Assembly: GCA_963693085.1 (NCBI GenBank)
Contig: OY856409.1
Location: forward strand, 503,955,303-504,019,302
DNA from: Alisma plantago-aquatica
Taxonomy: Eukaryota; Streptophyta; Magnoliopsida; Alismatales; Alismataceae
Direction: 5' to 3'
Length of the DNA stretch: 64,000 nt
Part shown: piece after piece, positions 11,375 to 21,175 of the stretch
How the letters are laid out: each line of letters opens with the position of its first letter
Numbering within the stretch: the stretch's first letter is position 1
Program-made: the position numbers and the translations under genes
The notes under the pieces: generated by a model
What the model was told of the DNA's origin: nothing
Databases searched by the model: none
Seen by the model: the letters and a program-made list of their open reading frames with translations, nothing else

Positions 11375-12484
11375 TCTCCGTAAAATCATGATGGAAGCAA
11401 GAATATCCATCAATCTATTGATGGAAGTGGCTAGAATGCCAAGTCTAGAGGTTGATGGAACTAGCCAGGTTAATGGCTCTAGACTTTGGCTCTGATCATG
11501 GTGGAAACCATCTACCTCGTTGACTTTAAAATCCAAGATGCCTTAAAGTGATGACTTCAAGGCCTATTAATAGGATTTGACTTGTGATTTGTTGATCTTT
11601 GATTGGTCCACATGGAGTAGAATATTGGTCTTCTTTCTTTCAACCTGGTAGGTCAATGAGTCTTTGTTTGATTGATGGGTCTTCATCGGTATTTGAAGGT
11701 CATTGTTCTTTGAAAGACTAACATGCTGATCTATGATGAACTATTGACCTAAAAGTTAATAGACAACATTCCTACTATTAGTTTGATGGCTTCAATCTCA
11801 ACGAAACTTTTTCAAACTCTAATATTGATGTTTTCCTATATACCGTAGGTCCATCATCATGTTTTATTGCTGGATCTGAGATTGATGGATATGTCCATCA
11901 ATCTTTGTGTGAAGGTTCAAGTGTTGACTTGATAGGTCGATGAGTTATAGAAATGTTTTGAGGTTGATATTCATATAATGAATAATAATAAGTCTTATAG
12001 GTCGATATAAATGCCATCGATCTTCATGAGTTTGAGAATATTTATGCAATTTGTAATAAAACATGCTCAGAACTAAGTATTTGGTTTTTGAGTTTAAAAT
12101 TGACGAATTTGATATCTTTAAACATTTGATCTGTTGATTCTATTTATGAAAAAGTCATGAAATGTGCAAAAGAATAATATTATCATACATGTATCCTAGG
12201 GTTCAAAATAACATAGTTTACTTATATGATACTCATAGTGGCATTATAGCTGAACATGAACTAAATAAACATCCAAAATTTTATTTCATTCAAACTTCAA
12301 GAAACCTTGAAAAACATCAAAATTCGATAATGCAACTATTCATTGTTTGACCATGTACTTTTGTCATGCAAGAGACATGCAATTCTACTTCAAGTGTACT
12401 TATGGAATCCAATCATTGAATCCATCATAATCAATCTACATTATCCTCATCTATGTATAAAACCTAAAGTGTCACCATCATATT
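11375..12484. mobile_element. Probable continuation of the old Athila/Tat-like LTR
   Basis: This DNA directly follows the right TCCAC duplication, so before the solo-LTR insertion it was contiguous with 5467-6137. It has no coding capacity. It carries decayed hairpin pairs of the type CCATCAA...TTGATGG (11408-11426, 11890-11903) and ATCGATG/CATCGAT relics (11937-12025), similar in style to the paired motifs of the younger gypsy element at 52210-60011. A GGCTCTGATCATGG string (11493-11506) resembles the complement of a degraded tRNA-Met primer site, so a further small insertion cannot be excluded. Confidence 0.4.
12480..12484. repeat. Target-site duplication ATATT (left)
   Basis: Exact match to 15057-15061 across the Copia-type element. 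Confidence 0.88.
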
Positions 12485-12667
12485 TGTGAAGAATAAGATT
12501 GGATTGAATGCAATGGAATGAATACAAGACTGGACGCCCTCTCCTTTATATAGGAGAGGGGAGATGCCCAAAGACTTAGGACACAAGTATTCTAAACGGG
12601 CTGAAATACAAAAGCCCACTAACTAATTAACCTATTAACTAAATAGGCTAATATAGACTCTTTAACA
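12485..12667 (-). repeat. 3' LTR of the non-autonomous Copia element
   Basis: The plus-strand ends are TGTGAAGAATAAG and CTCTTTAACA. It contains a TATATAA box within a perfect 9-bp inverted repeat (12537-12560). Confidence 0.88.
12537..12560 (-). promoter_or_regulatory. TATA box inside a perfect hairpin (3' LTR copy)
   Basis: Arms CCCTCTCCT (12537-12545) and AGGAGAGGG (12552-12560) surround the 6-base loop TTATAT. On the minus strand this gives TATATAAAGG, a good plant TATA box. The identical structure is at 14926-14949 in the other LTR, so it has been conserved while other LTR bases changed. Confidence 0.65.
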
Positions 12668-12681
12668 CTCCCCCTCAAGCT
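12668..12681 (-). other. Polypurine tract of the non-autonomous Copia element
   Basis: The minus strand reads CTTGAGGGGGAG immediately before the LTR start TGTTAAAG, typical of plant Copia elements. A second CACTCCCCCT string lies at about 12788-12797. Confidence 0.75.
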
Positions 12682-14861
12682 GGAGCATAGGTGAAACACA
12701 TGTCCAAAGCTTGGAGGTTACAAGACTCGATAAAATAAAAAAATAGAAATGATAAAAGATAAATATCACTCCCCATACAAAAGAAACACTCCCCCTGAAT
12801 CATATGACGACGATGCCTCTCTTTTTTGAAATTGTATTCTACATGATGGAGATCCTCAAGCTTTGATGAAGGTCTTTTGGAATGCATCTGGAATGAAAAA
12901 TGTATGAAATGGGACCTAAATACTACATCAGTAATTCACCACTTGGAGCAGATGATCCTCAACACCATCACTACATCATCTTCATTGGATTACGTACTTA
13001 ATGCAGCACAAACACATATGCCCAATGTTGATGTAGCAGTAGTGGAATATTTGAACTGTTTGAGAAGATGTGCATAATGTGGCACGAACACAAATAGACG
13101 ATATGCTGGTGATACAATGCAGGTACCATAACTCTATAGTGTCAACCTTGGGGGCTTGACAGGAAAGGAGATATCATCCATCAAGGAAAGTCCCAAGAAG
13201 ATCAGCAACAAGTGATGTATAAATAGAAGATGCGGCTCAGAGAAGACATGAGGAAGCAGCTCGGTGAAAATAAACTGGATGAATCAACCTTGCAGAAGTA
13301 GATTGGTAGGCTTTCTAAGCTTTTAAAAATCTGAAGAAGCACCCATCAGTCTCATGTAAATGCAGCTGAAGAAGTACACCATCAACACCTGACGTACATA
13401 ACGCGATATGAATGTGGATAGCTCAGTGTTGAAGCTGAATGAAGATCCTTCAATGTTGTCTGGAAGTAGAGAACAGATGTGTTGAATAATGCGAAGCTCC
13501 ATGAAGATAATAGCCTGGAACATATATAGCCTGAATACATATATCATCTCTTCTCATACTCTCTCTCTCTCATACATATTCTCTCACACACTCTCTCTCT
13601 TCTCATCTCTTCCTCTCCTCTCTATCCCCCCCACTAAATATGATGAGAGTGTTTGGTGTGGATAAATGGATATATGACCCCCCCCGTACTATGGAAAGGG
13701 ATACACATGATATGGGTGGGTGGGAAAAGAATTGGTGGATTTGAGAGAATTTTGTGTATATGGAGATGTGTAATATGTGGAGAATGAAACCGATAACTAG
13801 AGAGAATATGCTAAATGGGTCAATGTAAGAGTAGGATAGAAAAATAAATGGATCTAATCCTGAAAAATCCGATTAGGCTAAAACTTGGATTCAATTAGCA
13901 AAGATATGACCAATTAAGGATCTGAATAAGCATAATGAATATGGGGGAATTAATAATGGGGAGTAGACATAGATGGGAGGTGATGGTGGAGTGATGAAGA
14001 TAGTCGGGAAGGTGATGATGAGAAGTAGCTTGTGGGATGTAGTAAAAAAATGGCCCAATTATGTCACTCAGTTGATGTAGCACTTGGTCATAACAGAGGA
14101 GATGACAAAGGGTCTCTTGCACTGCTCCAGAGATATTGCATGTCAAGAGGATGCATTTGGAGCTAAGGGCGGAGCCTCTCTACGAGCAATGATGAAGGTT
14201 GATGATGAGGACTTCAGGAGATGGCATGTGTAGAACTCAGTACTACCGAGTTGACGTCGGTTGTGCTGAGATCTTTCTAGATGGCGGGTAGTAGGTTGAC
14301 GGTGGTTAATTGTTGCTTGATGGCGATGATGGTTGCTGCTTTTGTGGTTGGCGACACTTGGGATGTTGCTGCTAGATGGTGATATTGGTGTCGATATGTG
14401 GTGAAGGCGCAGAGATGGCTGCTTGGAGGCTGGCAGTTATAGCTGTTGAATGCACCACGACACAGATAGTTGACATACGGAAAGAAAAATTAAATATTTA
14501 AGAAAGAGAAGCAGAAGCCATGGAGGTCGGGATGTGCCTGGTGGGCGGCCGGCCTAAGCCACGGAAATGTCGGTGGCCGCCCACATGCGGGTTCTCTCCC
14601 GGTTGCGCTCTCTCTGGAAAGGACAATCAGCGGCGACTAGGGCTATATGCGCACCGGAAAGGAGAGGGAGGAGGGACGGTGGCTAGGTTTCCCTCAAGAG
14701 CGAACACACTCTATTCACACATGAATTAATGTTCATGGCGTGTAATGTTCACCAATGTTATACATATTTGAGCACTTAGAATGCACGTTGAGCTGCTTAA
14801 AAGGTGTTTCCATATACCTATAAAAGAAACCAGTTTGTTCACGCCGATGTTACTGTTCACC

Positions 14862-14873
14862 GCTCTAATACCA
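14862..14873 (-). other. Primer-binding site, initiator tRNA-Met type
   Basis: The minus strand reads TGGTATTAGAGC, one transition from TGGTATCAGAGC, and touches the LTR with no spacer. Confidence 0.85.
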
Positions 14874-15056
14874 TGTGAAGAATAAGATTGGATTGAACGC
14901 AATGGAATGAATACAAGATTGGACGCCCTCTCCTTTATATAGGAGAGGGGAGTCTCCCTAAGACTTAGGACACAAGTAATCTAAATGGGTTGAAATACAA
15001 AAGCCCACTAACAAATTAACCTATTAACTAAATAGGCTAATATAGACTCTTTAACA
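14874..15056 (-). repeat. 5' LTR of the non-autonomous Copia element
   Basis: 183 bp, matching 12485-12667. It carries the same TATA hairpin at 14926-14949. Confidence 0.88.
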
Positions 15057-15061
15057 ATATT
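15057..15061. repeat. Target-site duplication ATATT (right)
   Basis: Exact match to 12480-12484. Confidence 0.88.
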
Positions 15062-16236
15062 ATTTAGATTAAATATAATTTAGGTCCTAATATAGGCTTC
15101 AAAATTTTCTCAATTTTCAAACAAGAATAAGGGTACAAAATCCTAAATCCATTTCACCATGATTCATTAGGGATATAAACCCTAATTAGACATTAGATGA
15201 AACCTAAGTCATTATATTAATCATATTGAATCATTACTAGGAACTTCATCAGATAACATGGATTAGGATCATAGAAAGTTATAAACATTAGTTTAATAAC
15301 TCTAATTCTACATGTATATGATTCTTGACTTAGAAACCCTAAATATCGTTGTTGTACTTCTAACTCATAAACATCACTTAGCATTTAGTATGATCATGTT
15401 ATATCTTAGGTTAAATGTGTAATAAGCTTAGCATCCTAATTACACAAATTAGGATTGCATGAACATAATATTACACCTGCATCCATGTTATTTTAGCCAT
15501 AACATCCTACTAATACCTCTTATTTTCATGAATATTAAACATGTAAATCTACATTAGGTTTGATCATAGATAATCACATATTAATCATTTCTAGACAAGT
15601 TTAACACCCTAATTATAAGAATTCAGGTTTCAATGTAATAATCACTTTATATTTTTACATTAATACTAACTTTTGAACTAGGGCTAGAATCATTCTTTGA
15701 AAGTATTTTATTAGAAATCTACACATTTTTTAGAGAAACAGAACATATAAAATCAATGTATTCTAACCTACCAATATTTTACTAGAAGTAAAGCAATATT
15801 AACATAACTAGCCAATGAGGAGATGCCACATATGCAAAATTGATTTTCTTATTATCTAAACTGAGCCATGTAAATAACAAGGTACATGACCCACTGCCCT
15901 CAAGCACTATGATTTGTATTACCACACATGCATGGGATTTTTGATCAGAGACTACATGGCTTCATCTTCCTCACGTGATTCCTCCTCGCCGGAGGATCAT
16001 GTACCATGAGGGGGTGGCGGGTTGACCTTGCAACTTGTGGGTTCCAGGCGAATGGAGGAGGTCAAAAATCCCTTAGTATCCATCATGAAACCTAGAACAT
16101 ACCATGAAAGGGTGGAGGGTAGTAGTAGTTGAGAGGAAATAAGATCACGTGTGAAACTTCTTCAACGAGGTTACCATGGTAGCAAAACTATATATTAGGA
16201 AAGATTCTTACCCAGGGAAAATTGGCTCTGACTATG
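15062..16236. other. AT-rich noncoding DNA, old repeat
   Basis: No open frame of interest and no recognised domain. It continues the sequence that the Copia-type element was inserted into. A short GC-richer patch lies near 15970-16060. I see no further structure. Confidence 0.5.
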
Positions 16237-17394
16237 GTTGAAGAAACCCCCAAGTGTTTGTGATCTTCTTTCCATGGGATTCGACCATGAATAGGAGTTT
16301 GGCTAGTTCTTCCTTCTCACATAGGAAATTAGGGCGAGAGGCAAAGGTGTTGAAGGTCCTAGGCATTTTGAATGTAGTATTGGGGTTTGTAAAGGGGTTT
16401 CTGTACTATGGACCCAATAGGGAGGAGATCCATATAGTATGTACGGTAGTGTTTCCTTGTTTTGTAATTCCTTATATTGCCCAGTAGATAATGACATTAT
16501 CCACTATAATCTCTCATGATAAAAACCATCCATCGATGAGTATGATTGGGCATGAGGATTCAAGTGTCAGGAAGTTGTGTGGAGGTCAAGAGAGAAAGAG
16601 ATAAGGAAAGAGGGTGGTGTTCAAAAGGAGCACACACTCCTATACTCACGAGAGATTTAGGCATCCGGGTGGAGATGATGGTCTTCACTCATGGACCTAC
16701 CTTGGATCTGAGAGTCCGATGCCAAAGGTAATTTGTCCCTCTTTTTCTCTCTCTCTTTTTTTTCCTCTTAAAAAAACCATTATGGATAAGTTGTTATCTA
16801 AGGTACATGCTTAATATGTTTAAAACCAAATTTCTAGGATAATGCTCAAATATCTATCATCTTTCATTGGGATAAATATCAAACCTTAATTATTGTGTTA
16901 GTTAGGCAAAACTTGGCTTCTAAGAAAAATCAAGATAATTACTTAATTAATTACCCATACCACATATTATCTTGGAATATTTTGGAATTCATCCCATCTA
17001 TCTATCAATTAAAGTTATAATAAGTATTTATTATGACCATGAAGTACTCCATTCCCAATTTTGTAATAAAAGACCCATATGTATACCCTAATGAATCCAA
17101 CTGGGCTTATATTGGGTTCTAGGGCTATGGCCTATTTCTTGGTCTTCCAAAGAGTCCATAAGTTTTATTTTATTCTTAATGACAAAATCAAGGTTGTGAT
17201 TATCATAGTATTTGAATTAAGCCTCATATTAACACATATACTCTCTATTACTTGAATTGAAGACTTATTTTAGGGTTCAAATACATAAACCACGACCCGA
17301 GTGTTCTCTTCATTATTCCTTTTTGTATCTTCGAATCATAACTTGAATTAAATTTGAAATTCTCAAATTTTGAGGATACTACAAATGGAGGAAA
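16237..17394 (-). mobile_element. Possible decayed gypsy LTR
   Basis: The plus-strand ends are TGAAGAAACCCCC and GAGGATACTACA, so the minus strand starts TGTAGTATCC, like many plant gypsy LTRs. GGCTCTGACTATGG just to the left (16223-16236) could be a degraded tRNA-Met primer site in complement, and resembles the string at 11493. No matching second LTR or target duplication was found, so the call is tentative. Confidence 0.3.
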
Positions 17395-18640
17395 TGATCT
17401 AGAGGGCAATCAAACCCCATTTCCTTAGAGAATGTTGAGCTGTGGTGGATTTAGGTAGTGAATTTCAATGAGAGGTTAGAGTCCTTATTTCTATTAGGAG
17501 TTAGAGAGATCTTATTGTAGCTTGAAGAAGGTGTTTTGGTTGTTCAACTCTTATAGTAGTTTATTGAGTTTCTTTAACATCAATGCTTAAACTTAGACTC
17601 CTAAACTAGCTTATCTCAAAAATCCATGTTGGTTTCTTCCTTGTTCTTGAGAAACAATCTTATCATAGTAAAACCATTTGGAGAACAAAGTTCTAATTTC
17701 ATAACAATAATTCTATAATTGTAAATCTAAGTCTCTAGGAAGAATTACTTATCATCTTTATGTGAATGATCTTTTATAATATAAAACATGTTAATTAGGA
17801 GAAGCACCGTGCAACATCATAAAACAATTTTAGGGATTCTATCAAAATCTTATTGGAGTTGGAAACTTGTAGTTGCAGAATGAGCACATGACACTACATC
17901 TGAGCCATCTCTAGATGCATGTTGGATGGAAGGTGTGCTTGTACAAAATCATATGTATCACCTTTTCAGATGTTATATGCTCATAGAATATAGAGAAGTC
18001 CACCATGCCAGTGAAGAAAGAGGAGCTTGATCCTCCTATTGGTCTTCCATCCACAACCACATTGAACAAAACTATTCTCTCTACAATATCTCTAATAGTT
18101 AGAAACATATGAGGTGACCTAACCTCATTTCTCAATATATCTAATTAAATACCACTATATTGGTTTTTCTGGGCCTCTACGCTTACCTCCAATGAATCCA
18201 AGTTCTTTCCTATTGTCCATTGGATCTACTTGCGAGTGGGGGTGGGATGACCAAGAGGGTAGTATGAGGCCTCAGAGTTTGCAATAGAGAGTATATACAC
18301 TTCCACAACATGCCAAGATGCTCTGTGGAGGAATTTCATGGCACTAATTTTGGTCCCAAGTGGGAGGCCCATTGAATAGAATACATGTAATGCCCATGTG
18401 CCACACTCATTGCCATGCTCACTTATACACTGTAATGGAATCCATGCCATTATTTGTTTCATGTAACATTGTATGACTCAGAGCTCACAAAGCGAAGACT
18501 TTGATGAAGGCTATATGAAAGAGATCTAGAAAGGTTCACAAGCCAGACTAAGGCACTTGTAGAAGTCGAGAAATGAAGCCAATTCCTAACTCCTAGTAGT
18601 CCACATATATCTCCTATAATATGACACCCATTTATTTTTC
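17395..18640 (-). other. Degenerate sequence with two unrecognised short frames
   Basis: Minus-strand frames at 17911-18135 (74 codons) and 18226-18462 (78 codons, containing ECGTWALHVFYSMGLPLG) look more protein-like than their surroundings but match no domain I recognise. They may be remnants of a gypsy interior, which the neighbouring LTR-like sequence would suggest, or of an unrelated gene. There is no evidence that they are expressed. Confidence 0.3.
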
Positions 18641-18859
18641 TATCACAAAGGGCTAGTTTGACTGATGTTTGCTTTTAGTCAGATATACGATCATCTATCT
18701 ATAAAAGTGTCATAAAATTTTCTTTACAATTTATTAGTCAAAATAAAATTGTATTTCCTAATATTTTTATTGTAATATATATTATGTAAGCTATAATAGA
18801 AAACTTATATTAGATAATTTTAATAAATAATAAAAATTATACTATAACCAACATAATTT

Positions 18860-19330
18860 CATATTTTATATTCAAATCATATCTGGATGCAAAATTATTA
18901 TATATCATATCGTATATTATTATATTCATTTAATAAATAAATCTGAAGAATGATTATGTTCATATCTTGTTAAGTATATTATTTATATAAATTGATAATT
19001 ATATACATATATAATATACAATAAACTAGTTGTACATTTTATTTTCAAATCTTGTCTAGATGCAAAAATACAATATCACATCATATATTATTATATCCAT
19101 TTCTATGGGCCTATCTGACTGAACGAGTAAGTCTTTTCAGTGTTCTGTTACAATAAAGCGACGCTACCCGAAGGAAAGAAGGCCGTGGGATCTAGTTGGT
19201 TGTCAAAGTTTGAATTCAAGCCCACTTCTGTTTCATTAAGAAATCTAAAGAATGATTACATTCATATTTTGTAAAATATGTTATTTATGTAAATCAATTA
19301 TTATATACATATATAACATATATACTAAAT
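18860..19330. repeat. AT-rich tandem duplication of about 173 bp, second copy interrupted
   Basis: Two units start near 18860 and 19033. They share TTCAAATCnTnTCTnGATGC, a TATATTATTATAT block, an AAGAATGATTA block and ATTATATACATATATAA. The second unit is interrupted between about 19111 and 19238 by a non-AT-rich insert. Confidence 0.65.
19111..19238 (+). mobile_element. Short insert, possibly SINE-like
   Basis: About 125 bp of balanced composition interrupts the AT-rich duplication between TCCATTT and AAGAAATC. It contains TAGTTGGTTGTC and AGTTTGAATTCAAGC, which weakly resemble tRNA-derived A and B promoter boxes. There is no clear oligo-A tail, and the target repeat is at most CATT. Its identity is uncertain. 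Confidence 0.25.
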
Positions 19331-19369
19331 TAGTTGGAGGAATTGGGTGTGGAGGTGTCCATCAACATG

Positions 19370-19377
19370 ATGTCCAC
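19370..19377. repeat. 8-bp target duplication ATGTCCAC (left)
   Basis: Exact match to 20441-20448. Confidence 0.85.
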
Positions 19378-20440
19378 TAGGACTGTACGACTGGTGGACC
19401 AGTCCAGTCTAGTCTTGGACTGAATGGACTTCCGGTTCGACCCTCGGTCTGTCCGGTCCAGTCCAAAATCGATAAAAACCGATTTGGACTGGTTGAACTG
19501 GTTAATATAATATCTTTATATATGAAGTATATTTAATAATATAAAAGTAGTATAGGAAAGGACTGTATTATTGATTATTTTAAAAAAATTCAAACCATAT
19601 ATTAATCTCTTAGGCTACACACTAATGTGTTATAATGCCAATTAAAACAACCGCTAGCCGTTGGCCCTTTGCACACATGCAACGTGTCATAATGACTCAA
19701 AATGTATCATTTGTACAACCATTGCACAAGAAACAAATAGTCATATTCATAATCATCAATAATGCCATAATGACGAGTTGCGGAAATTTATGAATGGAAC
19801 TGTGTGAATGCACTTAGAATTAATGTTCGTGTTAAAAATATTCTCAATTGCATATAATATTAGCGGTATCTCTCTTGATTTGTGCTATCGGCACCTCTCT
19901 TGATTTGTGATATACCATATCAAATTACAATTTACAACATTGACAAGGTTTGGTAACACGAATAATTTGGATACGGTGCCGATGGAAGACCAAAAGTCTA
20001 CCGTGGGTAGCCAAAAATAGTAATCATAAAACATCAGATTGACAACTGGTAAACTGTTACACACTTTCACAACCATTGTCTTGGCTCTTTGTGAGTTACT
20101 TAATGCTTGGGATAAGAGACTTATTAGACACGACGTCAACTAGAAAAATACATATACATATATGCAGATAAACAAAGTTGTATTTCAGTACATTATATTT
20201 AAAATTGAAGAAATTCTCATATAAGATCAATGTTTCAAATATAAAAGAATAATATTATTAAGCCGTCAATGGTATTAATTATCTGGTCCAGTTCGGTTTG
20301 ATCCTGGTCCGGTCTATGATTTTTTTCAGTCTAGTCTGGACCGGACCAGTTCTTATATGATACGATCCTTGATCCAGAAATTTTTCATTAACATGATCTT
20401 AATTCAGTTCGATTCTGATTTGGACTGATGTACAACCCTA
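19378..20440. mobile_element. Non-autonomous hAT-type DNA transposon (1,063 bp)
   Basis: Terminal inverted repeats TAGGACTGTACGACTGGT (left) and TAGGGTTGTACATCAGTCC (right, complement) are flanked by a perfect 8-bp duplication ATGTCCAC (19370-19377, 20441-20448), the length made by hAT transposases. Subterminal regions (19400-19500 and 20280-20430) are dense in GGACCGG/CCGGTCC/GGTCCAG motifs, the usual transposase-binding pattern in such elements. There is no transposase gene; the minus-strand frame at 19885-20139 has no known domain. Confidence 0.85.
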
Positions 20441-20448
20441 ATGTCCAC
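20441..20448. repeat. 8-bp target duplication ATGTCCAC (right)
   Basis: Exact match to 19370-19377. Confidence 0.85.
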
Positions 20449-20693
20449 CAATAAGGCTTTCAGCTGGTTCGTTTTGGCGGGGACCGGAATCATCAAGGTG
20501 GTACACTGGACCACCGCAGCACGAGTTTCAACTTCACCGCAGAATTTGGTGGTGGAGGGAACCACAGAAAGGACGACACTGGACGAGACAAAGGGAGAGG
20601 ATACACTATTGCGGCAGAGGTGAGAGAGGATATCACCACGGAAGGGTCGTCCCATGGTCAATGCACCGCCTCATAACCCAGGTACTCATTCTT
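20441..20693 (+). pseudogene. Exon-like GC-richer island, unrecognised
   Basis: A plus-strand frame of 60 codons (20441-20623) stands out from the AT-rich surroundings in base composition and extends leftward in frame across the hAT insertion site (LEELGVEVSINMM before the joint). A minus-strand frame (20404-20661) also exists, so the coding strand is not certain. I recognise no domain. It is bounded by the hAT element on the left and the LINE on the right, and could be part of an older gene or gene fragment together with 28985-29357 and 32735-33240. Confidence 0.3.
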
Positions 20694-20704
20694 CAACACT
20701 TGAC
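20694..20704. repeat. LINE target duplication CAACACTTGAC (left)
   Basis: Matches 28001-28011 exactly; the next base is T at both places. Confidence 0.9.
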
Positions 20705-20717
20705 TTTTTTTTTTTTT
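20705..20717 (-). other. LINE poly(A) tail
   Basis: A run of 13 T on the plus strand directly follows the left target duplication, marking the 3' end of the minus-strand element. Confidence 0.9.
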
Positions 20718-21175
20718 GAGGACATGTTATGTCATATATTGAAAGCACATCAAGCAAGCAAAACCTGCTTATGTGAGTACCTTACAGGATGTTAAAAATA
20801 TCAAAAACTAGAAAATAACTGAAAGCATGCAAGCCTAGATAAGATGAAGCAATGTTTTGATAAAGTGGGGGAGGCATCCCTTAACAAGTCTCTAGATGTC
20901 ATAAAAAGATAGTCCCAAGTTTGTTAAAAATGCATCCTCCCGCGAAAGGAATCACAGTTGTTGTTGTACTATACTGACACCTGTTTCATCATCCACCATA
21001 GCTTTGAGATCACACAGAAATTTTGCTTCAGATTCTCCTTCATCAGATTCGTCATGTCCACCTTCAGCTAGGTTACCTGCATTTTGTTAGAATGTAAAGA
21101 TCTGTATCTATTTGTGATATAATATTTTGTTCCAGATTCTTTTTTTTTGTTGAAAATTCTGTTGTTTCTTTCTTT

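Larger units (their letters stand above)
12485..15056 (-). mobile_element. Complete non-autonomous Copia-type LTR element (2.57 kb)
   Basis: Two 183-bp LTRs (12485-12667 and 14874-15056) enclose 2.2 kb without any gag, protease, integrase or RT homology. Minus orientation is shown by the primer site at 14862-14873, next to the right LTR, and the polypurine tract at 12668-12681, next to the left LTR. It is flanked by a perfect 5-bp duplication ATATT (12480-12484, 15057-15061). By eye the LTRs differ at about 10 to 12 positions (about 94% identity), so the insertion is not recent. The interior includes CT-rich simple sequence (13556-13632), C-runs, and a GC-rich leader block (14500-14720) with a 69-codon plus-strand frame of unknown meaning. 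It must have relied on enzymes of an autonomous Copia relative. Confidence 0.88.

Noticed and set aside
13556..13632. CT-rich tract as a functional element
   Set aside because: It looks like simple sequence inside the non-autonomous Copia element; nothing further supports a role.
19150..19230. A tRNA gene near the GTTTGAATTCAAGC box
   Set aside because: No acceptor stem or cloverleaf can be formed; the boxes are weak.
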